This document shows, piece by piece, positions 1 to 7,155 of a stretch of 7,155 nucleotides of DNA. Below the pieces are notes generated by a model that saw only the letters and a list, made by a program, of their open reading frames with translations, was not told where the DNA came from and did not search any database. Source of the stretch: Smithellaceae bacterium. Lineage in GTDB: Bacteria; Desulfobacterota; Syntrophia; Syntrophales; Smithellaceae. Position numbers and translations under genes: made by a program. Location: the NCBI GenBank assembly GCA_028701435.1, contig JAQVQT010000094.1, forward strand, positions 1 to 7,155, written 5' to 3'. Position 1 is the first letter of the stretch. Each line of letters begins with the position of its first letter.

Positions 1-331
1 AGACGAAAGCCCCTTCTTCGATGAAGGCATCAGGGCTTATACCCGCGGGGCCGTGATCGACGGGATAAAAGACCGTGAGCAGCTTGCCGAACGCCGCGTA
101 GGGATCGGCTACGGCAATCAGGTTTTTGTCCGGCGCGACGGTTCCCGGAGGGACGAGGATCGCCCCCGCGAGCGTGGTTTTGAGCCATTTAAAATACTTC
201 GGATTGGAGACAAACGAAAGATCGTCCGCGCCCGCCTCCTCGATCGGCCGAATGTCGCTGATCCACTTTTGATCATCGCCCGTGACCGTGCCGCCCACCA
301 GGGCGGCTATTTCCGCAATGCTTTTTTTCAT
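1..331 (-). CDS. lpxD: LpxD, UDP-3-O-(3-hydroxyacyl)glucosamine N-acyltransferase, N-terminal part (cut by window edge)
   Basis: Only the first 110 codons are present; the gene runs off the left edge. The product begins MKKSIAEIAALVGGTVTGDD and continues through a segment reading ADDLSFVSNPKYFKWLKTT, then a VADPYAAFGKLL segment and GISPDAFIEEGAFV. This is the usual LpxD layout: a uridine-binding N-terminal domain with the DLSF(L/V)xNPKY signature, then the first hexapeptide repeats of the left-handed beta-helix. The catalytic histidine would lie beyond the edge and cannot be checked. By family knowledge, LpxD transfers a 3-hydroxyacyl chain from acyl carrier protein to the 2-amino group of UDP-3-O-acylglucosamine, the third step of lipid A synthesis, in the cytoplasm. 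ATG at 331 is chosen because the domain starts there and no other start lies between it and the ompH stop. No Shine-Dalgarno is visible; the start is 15 bp after the ompH stop and in the same frame, so translational coupling is likely. Confidence 0.93.
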   Translation of the reverse strand, partial: MKKSIAEIAALVGGTVTGDDQKWISDIRPIEEAGADDLSFVSNPKYFKWLKTTLAGAILVPPGTVAPDKNLIAVADPYAAFGKLLTVFYPVDHGPAGISPDAFIEEGAFV

Positions 332-346
332 GTTTGTAAGCGATGC

Positions 347-877
347 TTATTTTCTGGCGACCGGCGCTCTGTTGAAATCATCAATGACCTTTTTGCTGAT
401 GTCATTGTTTTTGTCAAAGTAGGGCAGCGGCATGGTGCTGATATCCAGGATCAGGGTGTATTTTTCCTTTTCGGCAATGGCCCGGACCACTTTCAGGATT
501 TCGGGGATCAGTTGCTGCGAATATTCCTGGTCGCGCTTCTGAAGCTCCTTGTTGGTGTCGTCGACCAGGATCTGGTAGTCGCGCATTTTCCGCTGATAGG
601 CGGCTTCCTTGTCGCCGCGCGCGCTGGCCGTCATCACGGCGCCCTGTTTGTCCAGTTCGTCCTTGAGTTTTTTCACCTCGTTTTCCATGGCCTTGATGCT
701 TTCCTGTTTCCGCGCAAAAAGCTTTTTAAAATCTTCGGCCGCCTTCTTGCCGGCATTGGAATTTTGAATGATCGTCTGCATATTGATGAAGCCGATTTTG
801 TCGGCGGCAAGTGATGTGCCCGTCCAGGCAAAAAGAAGCAGTGTCAGTCCCGCGATCCAAAGCATATTTTTTTTCAT
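347..877 (-). CDS. skp: OmpH/Skp family periplasmic chaperone
   Basis: This 176-residue protein matches the OmpH/Skp family in length and layout. Residues 1-24 form a signal peptide: a KK start, a hydrophobic core of about residues 6-18, and an S22-L-A24 cleavage site before A25-D26. Mature protein starts with the family's first strand (KIGFINMQTIIQNS, about 27-40). A long charged helical stretch rich in Lys, Glu, Gln and Asp follows (about 43-140), consistent with the coiled-coil tentacles of the trimeric jellyfish fold. The core strand returns near the end as YTLILDIST (140-148). By family knowledge it binds unfolded outer-membrane proteins in the periplasm and delivers them to the BAM complex. 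It lies directly downstream of bamA, as in many proteobacteria, and just before lpxD. The start at 877 is supported by a strong Shine-Dalgarno 8 nt upstream. The fifth codon is also ATG, but that start would remove the KK part of the signal peptide. Confidence 0.95.
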   Translation of the reverse strand: MKKNMLWIAGLTLLLFAWTGTSLAADKIGFINMQTIIQNSNAGKKAAEDFKKLFARKQESIKAMENEVKKLKDELDKQGAVMTASARGDKEAAYQRKMRDYQILVDDTNKELQKRDQEYSQQLIPEILKVVRAIAEKEKYTLILDISTMPLPYFDKNNDISKKVIDDFNRAPVARK

Positions 878-885
878 GGTACAAT

Positions 886-890
886 CTCCT
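886..890 (-). promoter_or_regulatory. Ribosome binding site of ompH/skp
   Basis: The minus strand reads AGGAG here, within the longer purine tract GGAGAGGAGA (885-894), with 8 nt between AGGAG and the ATG. It is the strongest Shine-Dalgarno in the window. It fixes the ompH start and fits the need for abundant chaperone compared with the weakly initiated neighbours. Confidence 0.8.
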
Positions 891-919
891 CTCCGTTTAC
901 TGGTTTATGGTTGAATCAC

Positions 920-932
920 GACGTTAGACGTC
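920..932 (-). other. Small hairpin in the bamA-ompH gap
   Basis: The arms gacgt and acgtc (plus strand) are perfect complements around a 3-nt loop, giving a 5-bp stem 11 bp after the bamA stop. There is no T-run after it in the direction of transcription, so it is not a typical intrinsic terminator. It could mark an mRNA processing or stability site between bamA and ompH, or be chance. The rest of this 66-bp gap holds only the ompH ribosome binding site. Confidence 0.3.
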
Positions 933-943
933 AGGATTCCGGT

Positions 944-3578
944 TTACATGAACATGCCGATGGTGAATTCCCAGCGGCCCTTGCTGTCGTCGTTCAGGCC
1001 CGTGTTGTCGAGCACGTAGCCGTATTCCAGGCGAAGCGGGCCGATGGGCGAATACCAGCGGATGCCCGCGCCGCACGTGCTTCTCAGGTCGTTGAGATGA
1101 TAGCCTCCGTTCCAGGTGTTGCCCGTGTCGTAAAACACGACGCCCTTCATGCCCGCGTCTTTGATGAGCGGGAAAACCACTTCCGCGGTCGCGGTGAGCA
1201 TGGTGGTGCCGCCGATCACGTCGCTCGTTCCCGGGTTGGTCGGCCCCACATAGCGCAGACCGCGCAGGGAATTGATGCCGCCCAGCACGTACCGTTCGTA
1301 GATCGGAAGCTTGTCGTCGCTGTCGTCGTTGTTCTGCAGATACCCGATCTGGCCTTTGAGCGAGAAGACCATGTCCCAGAAGAGGGGAACAAAGCCGACC
1401 GCGCTGGTGGCGTATTTGGTGAATTTGGTGTTTCCGCCGAGCGGCATGCCGGCATGCTGCACGGACGCGCTGGCCCGGACGCCTTTGCTGGGGAACATGG
1501 CGTCGTTGGTGGTGTCTAAGGACATCGTGAAGGAGATCGCGCTCGTCGTCCGCTCGCCCGCCTGCGCCTTGATGTAGGTGGACGCGGTGGTGTAGTTGAT
1601 GTCCTGAATGTTGTCGATGCTGAACTTGTAGCCGACATAGCCGATGATTCTCCAAAACAGCGGGTGGCCGAAAGTCGCCCCCACGCCTTTCGTATCCAGC
1701 GTGTAGGAATCATATTCCTTTTTGTATTTCCAGACGTCGGCCTTGAACCACAGCGGCAGATCAAACAGGAAGGGCTCGGTAAAGGACAATTCGTAATTGT
1801 TGGTTTTGGAGCCGAGCGAGGCCTTGAGGCTCATGGTCTGCCCGTAGCCCAGAAAGTTCTGCTGAACGATCTGCGCCATGATCACCGCCTGGTCCACGGC
1901 GCTGTACCCCGCGCCGATCATGAACATGCCGGTGTTTTTTTCCTTGACCCGAATGTTGATGTCCATTCGGTTGTCCGGCGCCTTTTCCGTCTGGATGTCC
2001 ACTTCTTCGAAATAGCGAAGCTGGTTTAAGTTCTCGTAGCTTTTTTTCAGTTTGGTGGAGGAATACAAATCCCCTTCCACGATGAACAGCGAACGGCGGA
2101 TCACTTTGTCGCGGGTGGTGGTGTTGCCGGAAATGCCGATGCGGGCGATGTGGATGAGTTCGCCTTTTTTCAGGAAGAAGTTCAAATCCACACTCTGCTC
2201 TTTTTCATGAGTGGCGACCTGGGGATTGACGTCGGCGTTGGCGTACCCTTCGTCATTGGCCGTCGTCGTGATCATCTCCATGTCCTTCATGATCGCTTCC
2301 CGGCTGTAGTGGCTGCCGGTTTTGGTTTTTAAAGAAGCGTACAGGTCAGCCCGGGTTTTCTCCAGATAATCCCCCGAGATTTCCACTTTGCCGATCTTGA
2401 AGCGCTTGCCTTCGCGGATGGCAATCTTGATGTAAATGCCCTTGTCGTCATGCGTGATGACCGGTTCGCCGATCTGGGCGTTCACGAAGCCGTTGTTGAA
2501 ATAAAAAGCGGTCAGCCGCTGGACGTCCTGTTTGAGCTGCTGCGTTTGCAGAATGCCCGTATCCGTGATGAAGCCCAGCAGGGTGCGCTCGTTTGTGGCC
2601 ATCATGCCGACCAGTTCTTTGGTGGTAAAGGTTTCATTTCCCTCAAACGTGATGGAGCGGATATACACCCGGTCGTTTTCCTTGATGTCCAGTATCAGGA
2701 CGAAATCCTTCTCACCGTCTTTTTCCAGACGGTCGGTAATTTCGGCGTTGTAGTAGCCCTTGGTGTCGTAAAGCGCCTTGATTTTTTGCAGGTCCTGCTT
2801 GATGGCTTCAGGATTGACGCTTTGCCGCACCTTGACGCCCATGGCTTCCAGAATATCGTCCTTGTCCACCTTCTTGTTGCCGACCAGGCGGATTTCCGAG
2901 AGGAGGCCTTTTTCGACCACATGGAAAGTCAGCACCTTGCCTGCGGTCTCCGTCGCGACGTCGGCGCTGACGTCCAGAAAATACCCCATTTTGAAGATGG
3001 TTTTGATGTCGTTGCTGATGTCTTCTTCATCCAGCGGATTTCCGGGTTTGCTTTTGAGCTTCTGCCGCACGGCGTCTGCGCCGATCTTGCGGTTGCCCGC
3101 GATCTCCACGCGCGCGATTTTATCCAGAAGGCCCGCCCGGTCCAGAATTTCCCGCTTCAGCGCCGCCGCCACCGCCCCGGCGCCGGCCGATTCCTTTCCC
3201 TGAACCGAAACGGCGGGCAGGATTTTCTCTCCGGCGACATCGATGATTTGCGCGTCGATGTTCAGGGTTTCACCGAACCGCATCACGCTGCCGAAAACGA
3301 CGTAATCGGCGCCCAGCGCTTTTCCCGTCGCCTCCGCTTCCTGTCTGTTGGGCACGGGGCCGCCCGGTTCAAAATCCGCCGAGGTTTTCACTTCCACTTT
3401 CTTTTCCCGGCGGAATTCCGCAAGCAGGTTGTTGTAAACCGACGCCTGCAGTTCGGCGCTCCCGGTGAGCGCGTGAACTTCAAAGGGCAGAACGCATATT
3501 TTCTTCGGGGCGTCCGCCCGCGCCTCCGCCGTCAGCAAGAGAAGAAGAACCACGAAGAAGAGCCGGACCGTTTTGAAG

Positions 3579-3589
<11 letters not shown>
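944..3589 (-). CDS. bamA: BamA, outer-membrane protein assembly factor, with an extra N-terminal domain
   Basis: The product is 881 residues. A signal peptide (1-25) ends with A23-R-A25. Residues about 27-155 form an alpha/beta domain absent from E. coli BamA (ICVLPFEV at 31-38, GADYVVFGSV at 93-102, IDAQIIDV at 111-118) that resembles TolB-N/CsgG-like folds. Five POTRA repeats follow at about 157-228, 229-305, 306-394, 395-475 and 476-550, each opening with an I/V-x-(I/F)-x-G motif such as VEIAGN or IRLVGN. The 16-stranded barrel (about 554-881) carries FPSKG (699-703), ERYVLGG (765-771) and LRGL (775-778), the counterpart of the loop-6 VRGF motif. The barrel is about 330 residues, shorter than in E. 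coli. By family knowledge BamA folds and inserts beta-barrel proteins into the outer membrane. ATG 3589 is chosen because it opens a clean signal peptide and follows GGGAAG by 4 nt; it overlaps lolD by 11 bp. The chain ends in Phe-Met rather than a terminal aromatic residue. Confidence 0.97.
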
Positions 3590-4247
<658 letters not shown>

Positions 4248-4268
4248 ATGCGCCGCAAGACCCTGCCG

Positions 4269-5555
4269 TTATTCATATCTCAGAGCTTCCGCCGGGTCCA
4301 GCCGGGAAGCCCTCCAGGATGGATAGATCGTGGACAGAAAACAGATCACGAGCGTGCCGGCGACAATCACGGCCACGTCGCCGTAATTCACTTTTGAAGG
4401 AAGCTCGCTTAGATAATAAACGTCGCCCGGCAGAATTTTAAAATTGAAAACTCTTTCCACAAACAGGGAAATTTTCTGAAGGTTGAGCGCGACCGCCAGC
4501 CCCGCAAGAGAGCCGAAAAAGGTCCCCACCACCCCGACGATCAGCCCCTGGTAGATGAAGATTTTCATGATGTTGGAAGAGGTGGCCCCCATGGATTTTA
4601 AAATGGCGATGTCCTTGTTTTTTTCCATGACGATCATGATGAGCGCGCTGATAATGTTGAAGGCGGCGACCAGCACAATCAGGCTCAGAATGATGAACAT
4701 GACGCGCTTCTCCAGCTTGAGCGCTGAAAACAGGTTTTTGTTCATCTGCATCCAGTTCTGGGCGTAAAAAGGAAAGCCCAGCCGGTTCTGAATCTGGCGG
4801 GAAATGACGTCCGCCTTGTAGATGTCCCGCACGACAATGTCGATGCCCGAAACGGCGTCGCCCATTTCCAAAAAATCCTGGCAGCTCGCCAGAGAAAGGA
4901 ATGCCAGCTTGGAATCGTATTCGTAAAATCCCGATTCGTAAATTCCGGCCACGACAAATTTTTTCATGCGGGGGACCATGCCCATCGGTGTGGCGATTCC
5001 GCCAGCCGGAGAGATGATGGTGATCGGGTCGTGCAGAAAAATCCCGAGGTTTCTGGCCATTTCCCTGCCGATCAGAATGCCGGCCAGCTCCCGGTCGGCC
5101 GCGGGCAGCTTCTGCCGAATGGCTTCGGGAATCCGGTCGAGATGCTCGACGCTGCCCTGGCGGATTTTGCCCAGGTTGATGACGCGGGGCGCGCTCTCGG
5201 TGTCCATGCCGCGGATGATCACGCCGGTGACGCCGTTCCGGCTTCGGATCATGGCTTCCGTGTAAATGAACGGCGTGGAAGCGACAACGCCCGGGATTCC
5301 GTCGATTTCCCGTCGAATGTCCGGGTAATTTTTCATCGGGCCGGTCATATCCGCCGTTACTTCAATATGAGAGCGGATGCCCAGAATTTTGCTGCGCAAA
5401 TCCTCTTCAAAGCCGTTCATCACGGCCAGGACAATGATGAGCGCGGCCACGCCCAGAAAGATGCCGAAAATCGATATGAAGGTAATGATCGAAACGAAAA
5501 TCTGCTTGCGTTTCGCTCTCATGTACCGTCTGCTGATAAAAAATTCGTAAGGCAT
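4269..5555 (-). CDS. lolC: LolC/LolE family permease of the lipoprotein-releasing ABC transporter
   Basis: The 428-residue protein has the FtsX/MacB-type layout of Lol permeases. The N-terminus MPYEFFISRRYMRAKRKQ is followed by a first membrane helix (about 21-46), then a large periplasmic domain (about 48-280, opening MNGFEEDLRSKILG). Three more helices lie at about 284-308, 332-358 and 392-412. The coupling region EKNKDIAILKSMGAT (311-325) and the ending YPSWRASRLDPAEALRYE are family hallmarks. With LolD it extracts mature lipoproteins from the outer face of the inner membrane and passes them to LolA. Only one permease gene is present, so it may work as a homodimer (often called LolF or LolC/E) or pair with a subunit encoded elsewhere; LolC versus LolE cannot be decided here. 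ATG 5555 is preferred to the TTG one codon earlier. The ribosome binding site is weak (GGG about 10 nt upstream). The 60-bp gap before it holds no clear promoter or terminator. Confidence 0.94.
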   Translation of the reverse strand: MPYEFFISRRYMRAKRKQIFVSIITFISIFGIFLGVAALIIVLAVMNGFEEDLRSKILGIRSHIEVTADMTGPMKNYPDIRREIDGIPGVVASTPFIYTEAMIRSRNGVTGVIIRGMDTESAPRVINLGKIRQGSVEHLDRIPEAIRQKLPAADRELAGILIGREMARNLGIFLHDPITIISPAGGIATPMGMVPRMKKFVVAGIYESGFYEYDSKLAFLSLASCQDFLEMGDAVSGIDIVVRDIYKADVISRQIQNRLGFPFYAQNWMQMNKNLFSALKLEKRVMFIILSLIVLVAAFNIISALIMIVMEKNKDIAILKSMGATSSNIMKIFIYQGLIVGVVGTFFGSLAGLAVALNLQKISLFVERVFNFKILPGDVYYLSELPSKVNYGDVAVIVAGTLVICFLSTIYPSWRASRLDPAEALRYE

Positions 5556-5615
5556 CAAAGAATATCCCGTCGGGAAACAGTTGATTTTACAGCTTCAAAA
5601 ACTTTGGCGCGACTC

Positions 5616-7097
5616 TCATTCCTGTTTGTTTCTCAAAAGCGGGAACAGGATCACGTCCCGAATGGACGCGGAATCGGTGAGAAGCATGATCAGTCGGTCG
5701 ATGCCGATTCCTTCTCCGGCTGTCGGCGGCATGCCGTATTCCAGGGCTCGAATGTAGTCTTCATCCATTTCGTGGGCTTCGTCGTCGCCCGCTTCCCGCT
5801 CCTTGAGCTGCGCCAGGAAACGTTCGCGCTGATCGGCCGGATCGTTCAGCTCGGAAAAGGCGTTGGCGATTTCCCGTCCGGAAATATAAAGCTCAAAACG
5901 ATCGACAAGGTCCGGATCGGCGCCGGAGCGGCGCGACAGGGGGGACACCGCGACCGGGTAATGCGTGACGAAGGTCGGCTGGACCAGCTTTTTTTCGACC
6001 CGTTCGTCGAAAACGGCCATGAGAATTTTTCCCAACGGGTCCGTTTCCTTGACGTCACAGCCGGTTTTACGGGCAAAGGCAATGGCTTTGCCCGGGTCGG
6101 TCAGATCGTCAGGATCCATTTGGGCGATTTGTATCAGGGCGTCCCGGACGGAGAGACGGCGCCAGGGCGGCGTCAGATCGATTTGTGTTCCCTGATAGGT
6201 GAATGTAAACCCGCCGAAAACATTTTCGGCAATAAAGCAGAACAATTCTTCCGTAAAAGACATCAAATCTTCATACGTTGCGTAGCTCTGATAAAACTCC
6301 ATCATCGTGAATTCCGGGTTGTGAAACGTGGAGATGCCTTCGTTGCGGAAGTTGCGGTTGATTTCATAGACTCTTTCCAGACCGCCGGTAACCAGGCGCT
6401 TCAGATAGAGTTCGGGGGCGATCCGCAGATAAAAGTCCTGGTCCAGGGCGTTGTGATGCGTTTTAAACGGCCGGGCGACGGCGCCGCCGGCTTTCGGCTG
6501 CATCATCGGGGTTTCCACTTCCAGAAAATCATGCCGGTCCATGAATTGCCGCATCAGCTTGATGATCAGACTGCGCCGAATGAAGATTTCCCTGACGGCC
6601 GGATTGGCGATCAGGTCCAGGTGCCTCTGGCGGTAGCGGGTTTCGATATCCGTCAGGCCGTGCCATTTTTCCGGCAGGGGATGGATCGATTTGGCCATCA
6701 GGCGCAGAGACTGGGCCTCCAGCGTCAGTTCGTTGGTTTTGGTTCGGAAAAGCTTTCCGGAAACATAAACAATATCGCCAACATCCAGTTTCTTACAGAG
6801 AGAGAAGTCCTGCTCGCTTAAAACGTTTTTGGCCAGATAGCACTGCATTTGGCCTTTGCGGTCCTGGATTTTGACAAACGCGGCTTTGCCGAAACTGCGG
6901 ACGGCCATCAGGCGTCCGGCCAGCGAGAATTTCTGCGAAAGCTCTGCAAGATTTTCGCTTTCCATGTGGCCGAATTCGTCGAGAATCTGGGCGGTTGTGT
7001 TTTGGGGCTTTGCGTCATTGGGATATAAGTCGATCCCGGCTGCTTTCAAGGCCGCAATTTTTTCCCGGCGGACCTTTAAAAGATCATTGTCTTCCAT
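5616..7097 (-). CDS. lysS: Lysyl-tRNA synthetase, class II
   Basis: The 493-residue product charges tRNA-Lys with lysine using ATP in the cytoplasm. Residues about 55-135 form the OB-fold anticodon-binding domain (FSLAGRLMAVRSFGKAAFVK, then VGDIVYVSGKLFRTK). The class II catalytic core follows. Motif 1 is at about 176-199 (RRSLIIKLMR to VETPMM, P197). Motif 2 is ERVYEINRNFRNEG at 241-254, with R251, followed by FHNPEFTMMEFY. Motif 3 is GEGIGIDRL at 461-469, with R468, then SASIRDVILFP. The lysine-pocket stretch SGREIANAFSELNDP is intact at 406-420. Length is normal for bacterial LysS, and nothing appears to be missing. ATG 7097 has GGAG 5 nt upstream. It is the first gene visible in the cluster, ahead of the envelope genes, and may share their transcript. 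Confidence 0.97.
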   Translation of the reverse strand: MEDNDLLKVRREKIAALKAAGIDLYPNDAKPQNTTAQILDEFGHMESENLAELSQKFSLAGRLMAVRSFGKAAFVKIQDRKGQMQCYLAKNVLSEQDFSLCKKLDVGDIVYVSGKLFRTKTNELTLEAQSLRLMAKSIHPLPEKWHGLTDIETRYRQRHLDLIANPAVREIFIRRSLIIKLMRQFMDRHDFLEVETPMMQPKAGGAVARPFKTHHNALDQDFYLRIAPELYLKRLVTGGLERVYEINRNFRNEGISTFHNPEFTMMEFYQSYATYEDLMSFTEELFCFIAENVFGGFTFTYQGTQIDLTPPWRRLSVRDALIQIAQMDPDDLTDPGKAIAFARKTGCDVKETDPLGKILMAVFDERVEKKLVQPTFVTHYPVAVSPLSRRSGADPDLVDRFELYISGREIANAFSELNDPADQRERFLAQLKEREAGDDEAHEMDEDYIRALEYGMPPTAGEGIGIDRLIMLLTDSASIRDVILFPLLRNKQE

Positions 7098-7102
7098 AAT
7101 TT

Positions 7103-7106
7103 CTCC
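7103..7106 (-). promoter_or_regulatory. Ribosome binding site of lysS
   Basis: The minus strand reads GCGGAGAAATT before the ATG, placing GGAG 5 nt from the start codon. This supports the start at 7097; no other in-frame start competes nearby. Confidence 0.7.
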
Positions 7107-7123
7107 GCTTTTAAAAAGTCTGT

Positions 7124-7153
7124 TTGACTATATTTTTTTTGGGGATTAGTCAA
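7124..7153. repeat. Inverted repeat over the lysS promoter
   Basis: Arms ttgacta (7124-7130) and tagtcaa (7147-7153) are perfect 7-bp complements separated by 16 bp that include eight T followed by four G. One arm overlaps the candidate -35 box and the other the -10 box, with arm centres 23 bp apart, about two helical turns. It may be an operator for a dimeric regulator, a remnant of an upstream terminator, or chance. Confidence 0.35.
7127..7153 (-). promoter_or_regulatory. Candidate sigma-70 promoter of lysS and the downstream cluster
   Basis: Read on the minus strand, TTGACT (7148-7153) matches the -35 consensus at five of six positions and TATAGT (7127-7132) matches the -10 consensus at five of six. 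The spacer is 15 bp, shorter than the preferred 17, and contains a run of eight A. Transcription would start near 7120, giving a leader of about 23 nt with the lysS Shine-Dalgarno. The short spacer is the main reason for doubt; the window ends 2 bp past the -35 box, so upstream promoters cannot be excluded. Confidence 0.45.
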
Positions 7154-7155
7154 GC

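Noticed and set aside
53..814. A 253-codon open frame on the plus strand, opposite lpxD and ompH
   Set aside because: It crosses two real genes antisense and has no recognisable domain or convincing start.
5565..5575. Palindrome TCCCGTCGGGA in the lysS-lolC gap as a terminator
   Set aside because: The stem is only 4 bp with a 3-nt loop, and no T-run follows in the direction of transcription.
5031..6821. A 596-codon open frame on the plus strand, opposite lysS and part of lolC/E
   Set aside because: It is antisense to two genes with intact, clearly recognisable protein families. The translation is rich in Arg, His, Gly and Asp with no recognisable domain, as expected for the opposite strand of codon-biased genes.

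Overview
The window is a compact, single-strand cluster of ordinary cell-envelope genes from a Gram-negative bacterium. All six genes lie on the minus strand and read from right to left: lysS, lolC/E, lolD, bamA, ompH (skp), and the start of lpxD, which is cut by the left edge. Lipid A synthesis (LpxD), lipoprotein sorting (Lol) and outer-membrane protein assembly (BamA, Skp) together require a diderm, LPS-making cell. From recall, without a database search, this gene order and the extra N-terminal domain on BamA resemble Desulfobacterota (former Deltaproteobacteria, such as Geobacter or Syntrophus relatives). The DNA looks moderately GC-rich, and codon use looks even across the genes, with no sign of recent transfer.

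Region by region: 7098-7155 is the leader of lysS, with a candidate promoter and a good Shine-Dalgarno site. lysS (5616-7097) encodes class II lysyl-tRNA synthetase. After a 60-bp gap comes the permease lolC/E (4269-5555), then after 21 bp the ATPase lolD (3579-4247). bamA (944-3589) starts 11 bp inside the end of lolD. A 66-bp gap with a strong Shine-Dalgarno leads to ompH/skp (347-877), and lpxD begins 15 bp after that gene's stop, in the same reading frame. No stretch without a gene exceeds 70 bp, and no convincing terminator is visible between the genes, so they are probably one transcription unit that continues leftward beyond the window.

How the genes work together: LolC/E and LolD release lipoproteins from the inner membrane, which should include the lipoprotein partners of BamA. 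Skp escorts unfolded outer-membrane proteins through the periplasm. BamA folds them into the outer membrane. LpxD makes the lipid A precursor of that membrane's outer leaflet. lysS is a translation gene at the front of the set.

I looked for a new system and did not find one. There are no mobile elements, CRISPR arrays, tRNA or rRNA genes, or unexplained coding regions. The points worth a second look are modest: an extra TolB-N/CsgG-like domain before the BamA POTRA repeats, an unusual C-terminal residue and LRGL motif in BamA, a nine-A tract in lolD, an inverted repeat over the lysS promoter, and a weak translation start for lpxD.
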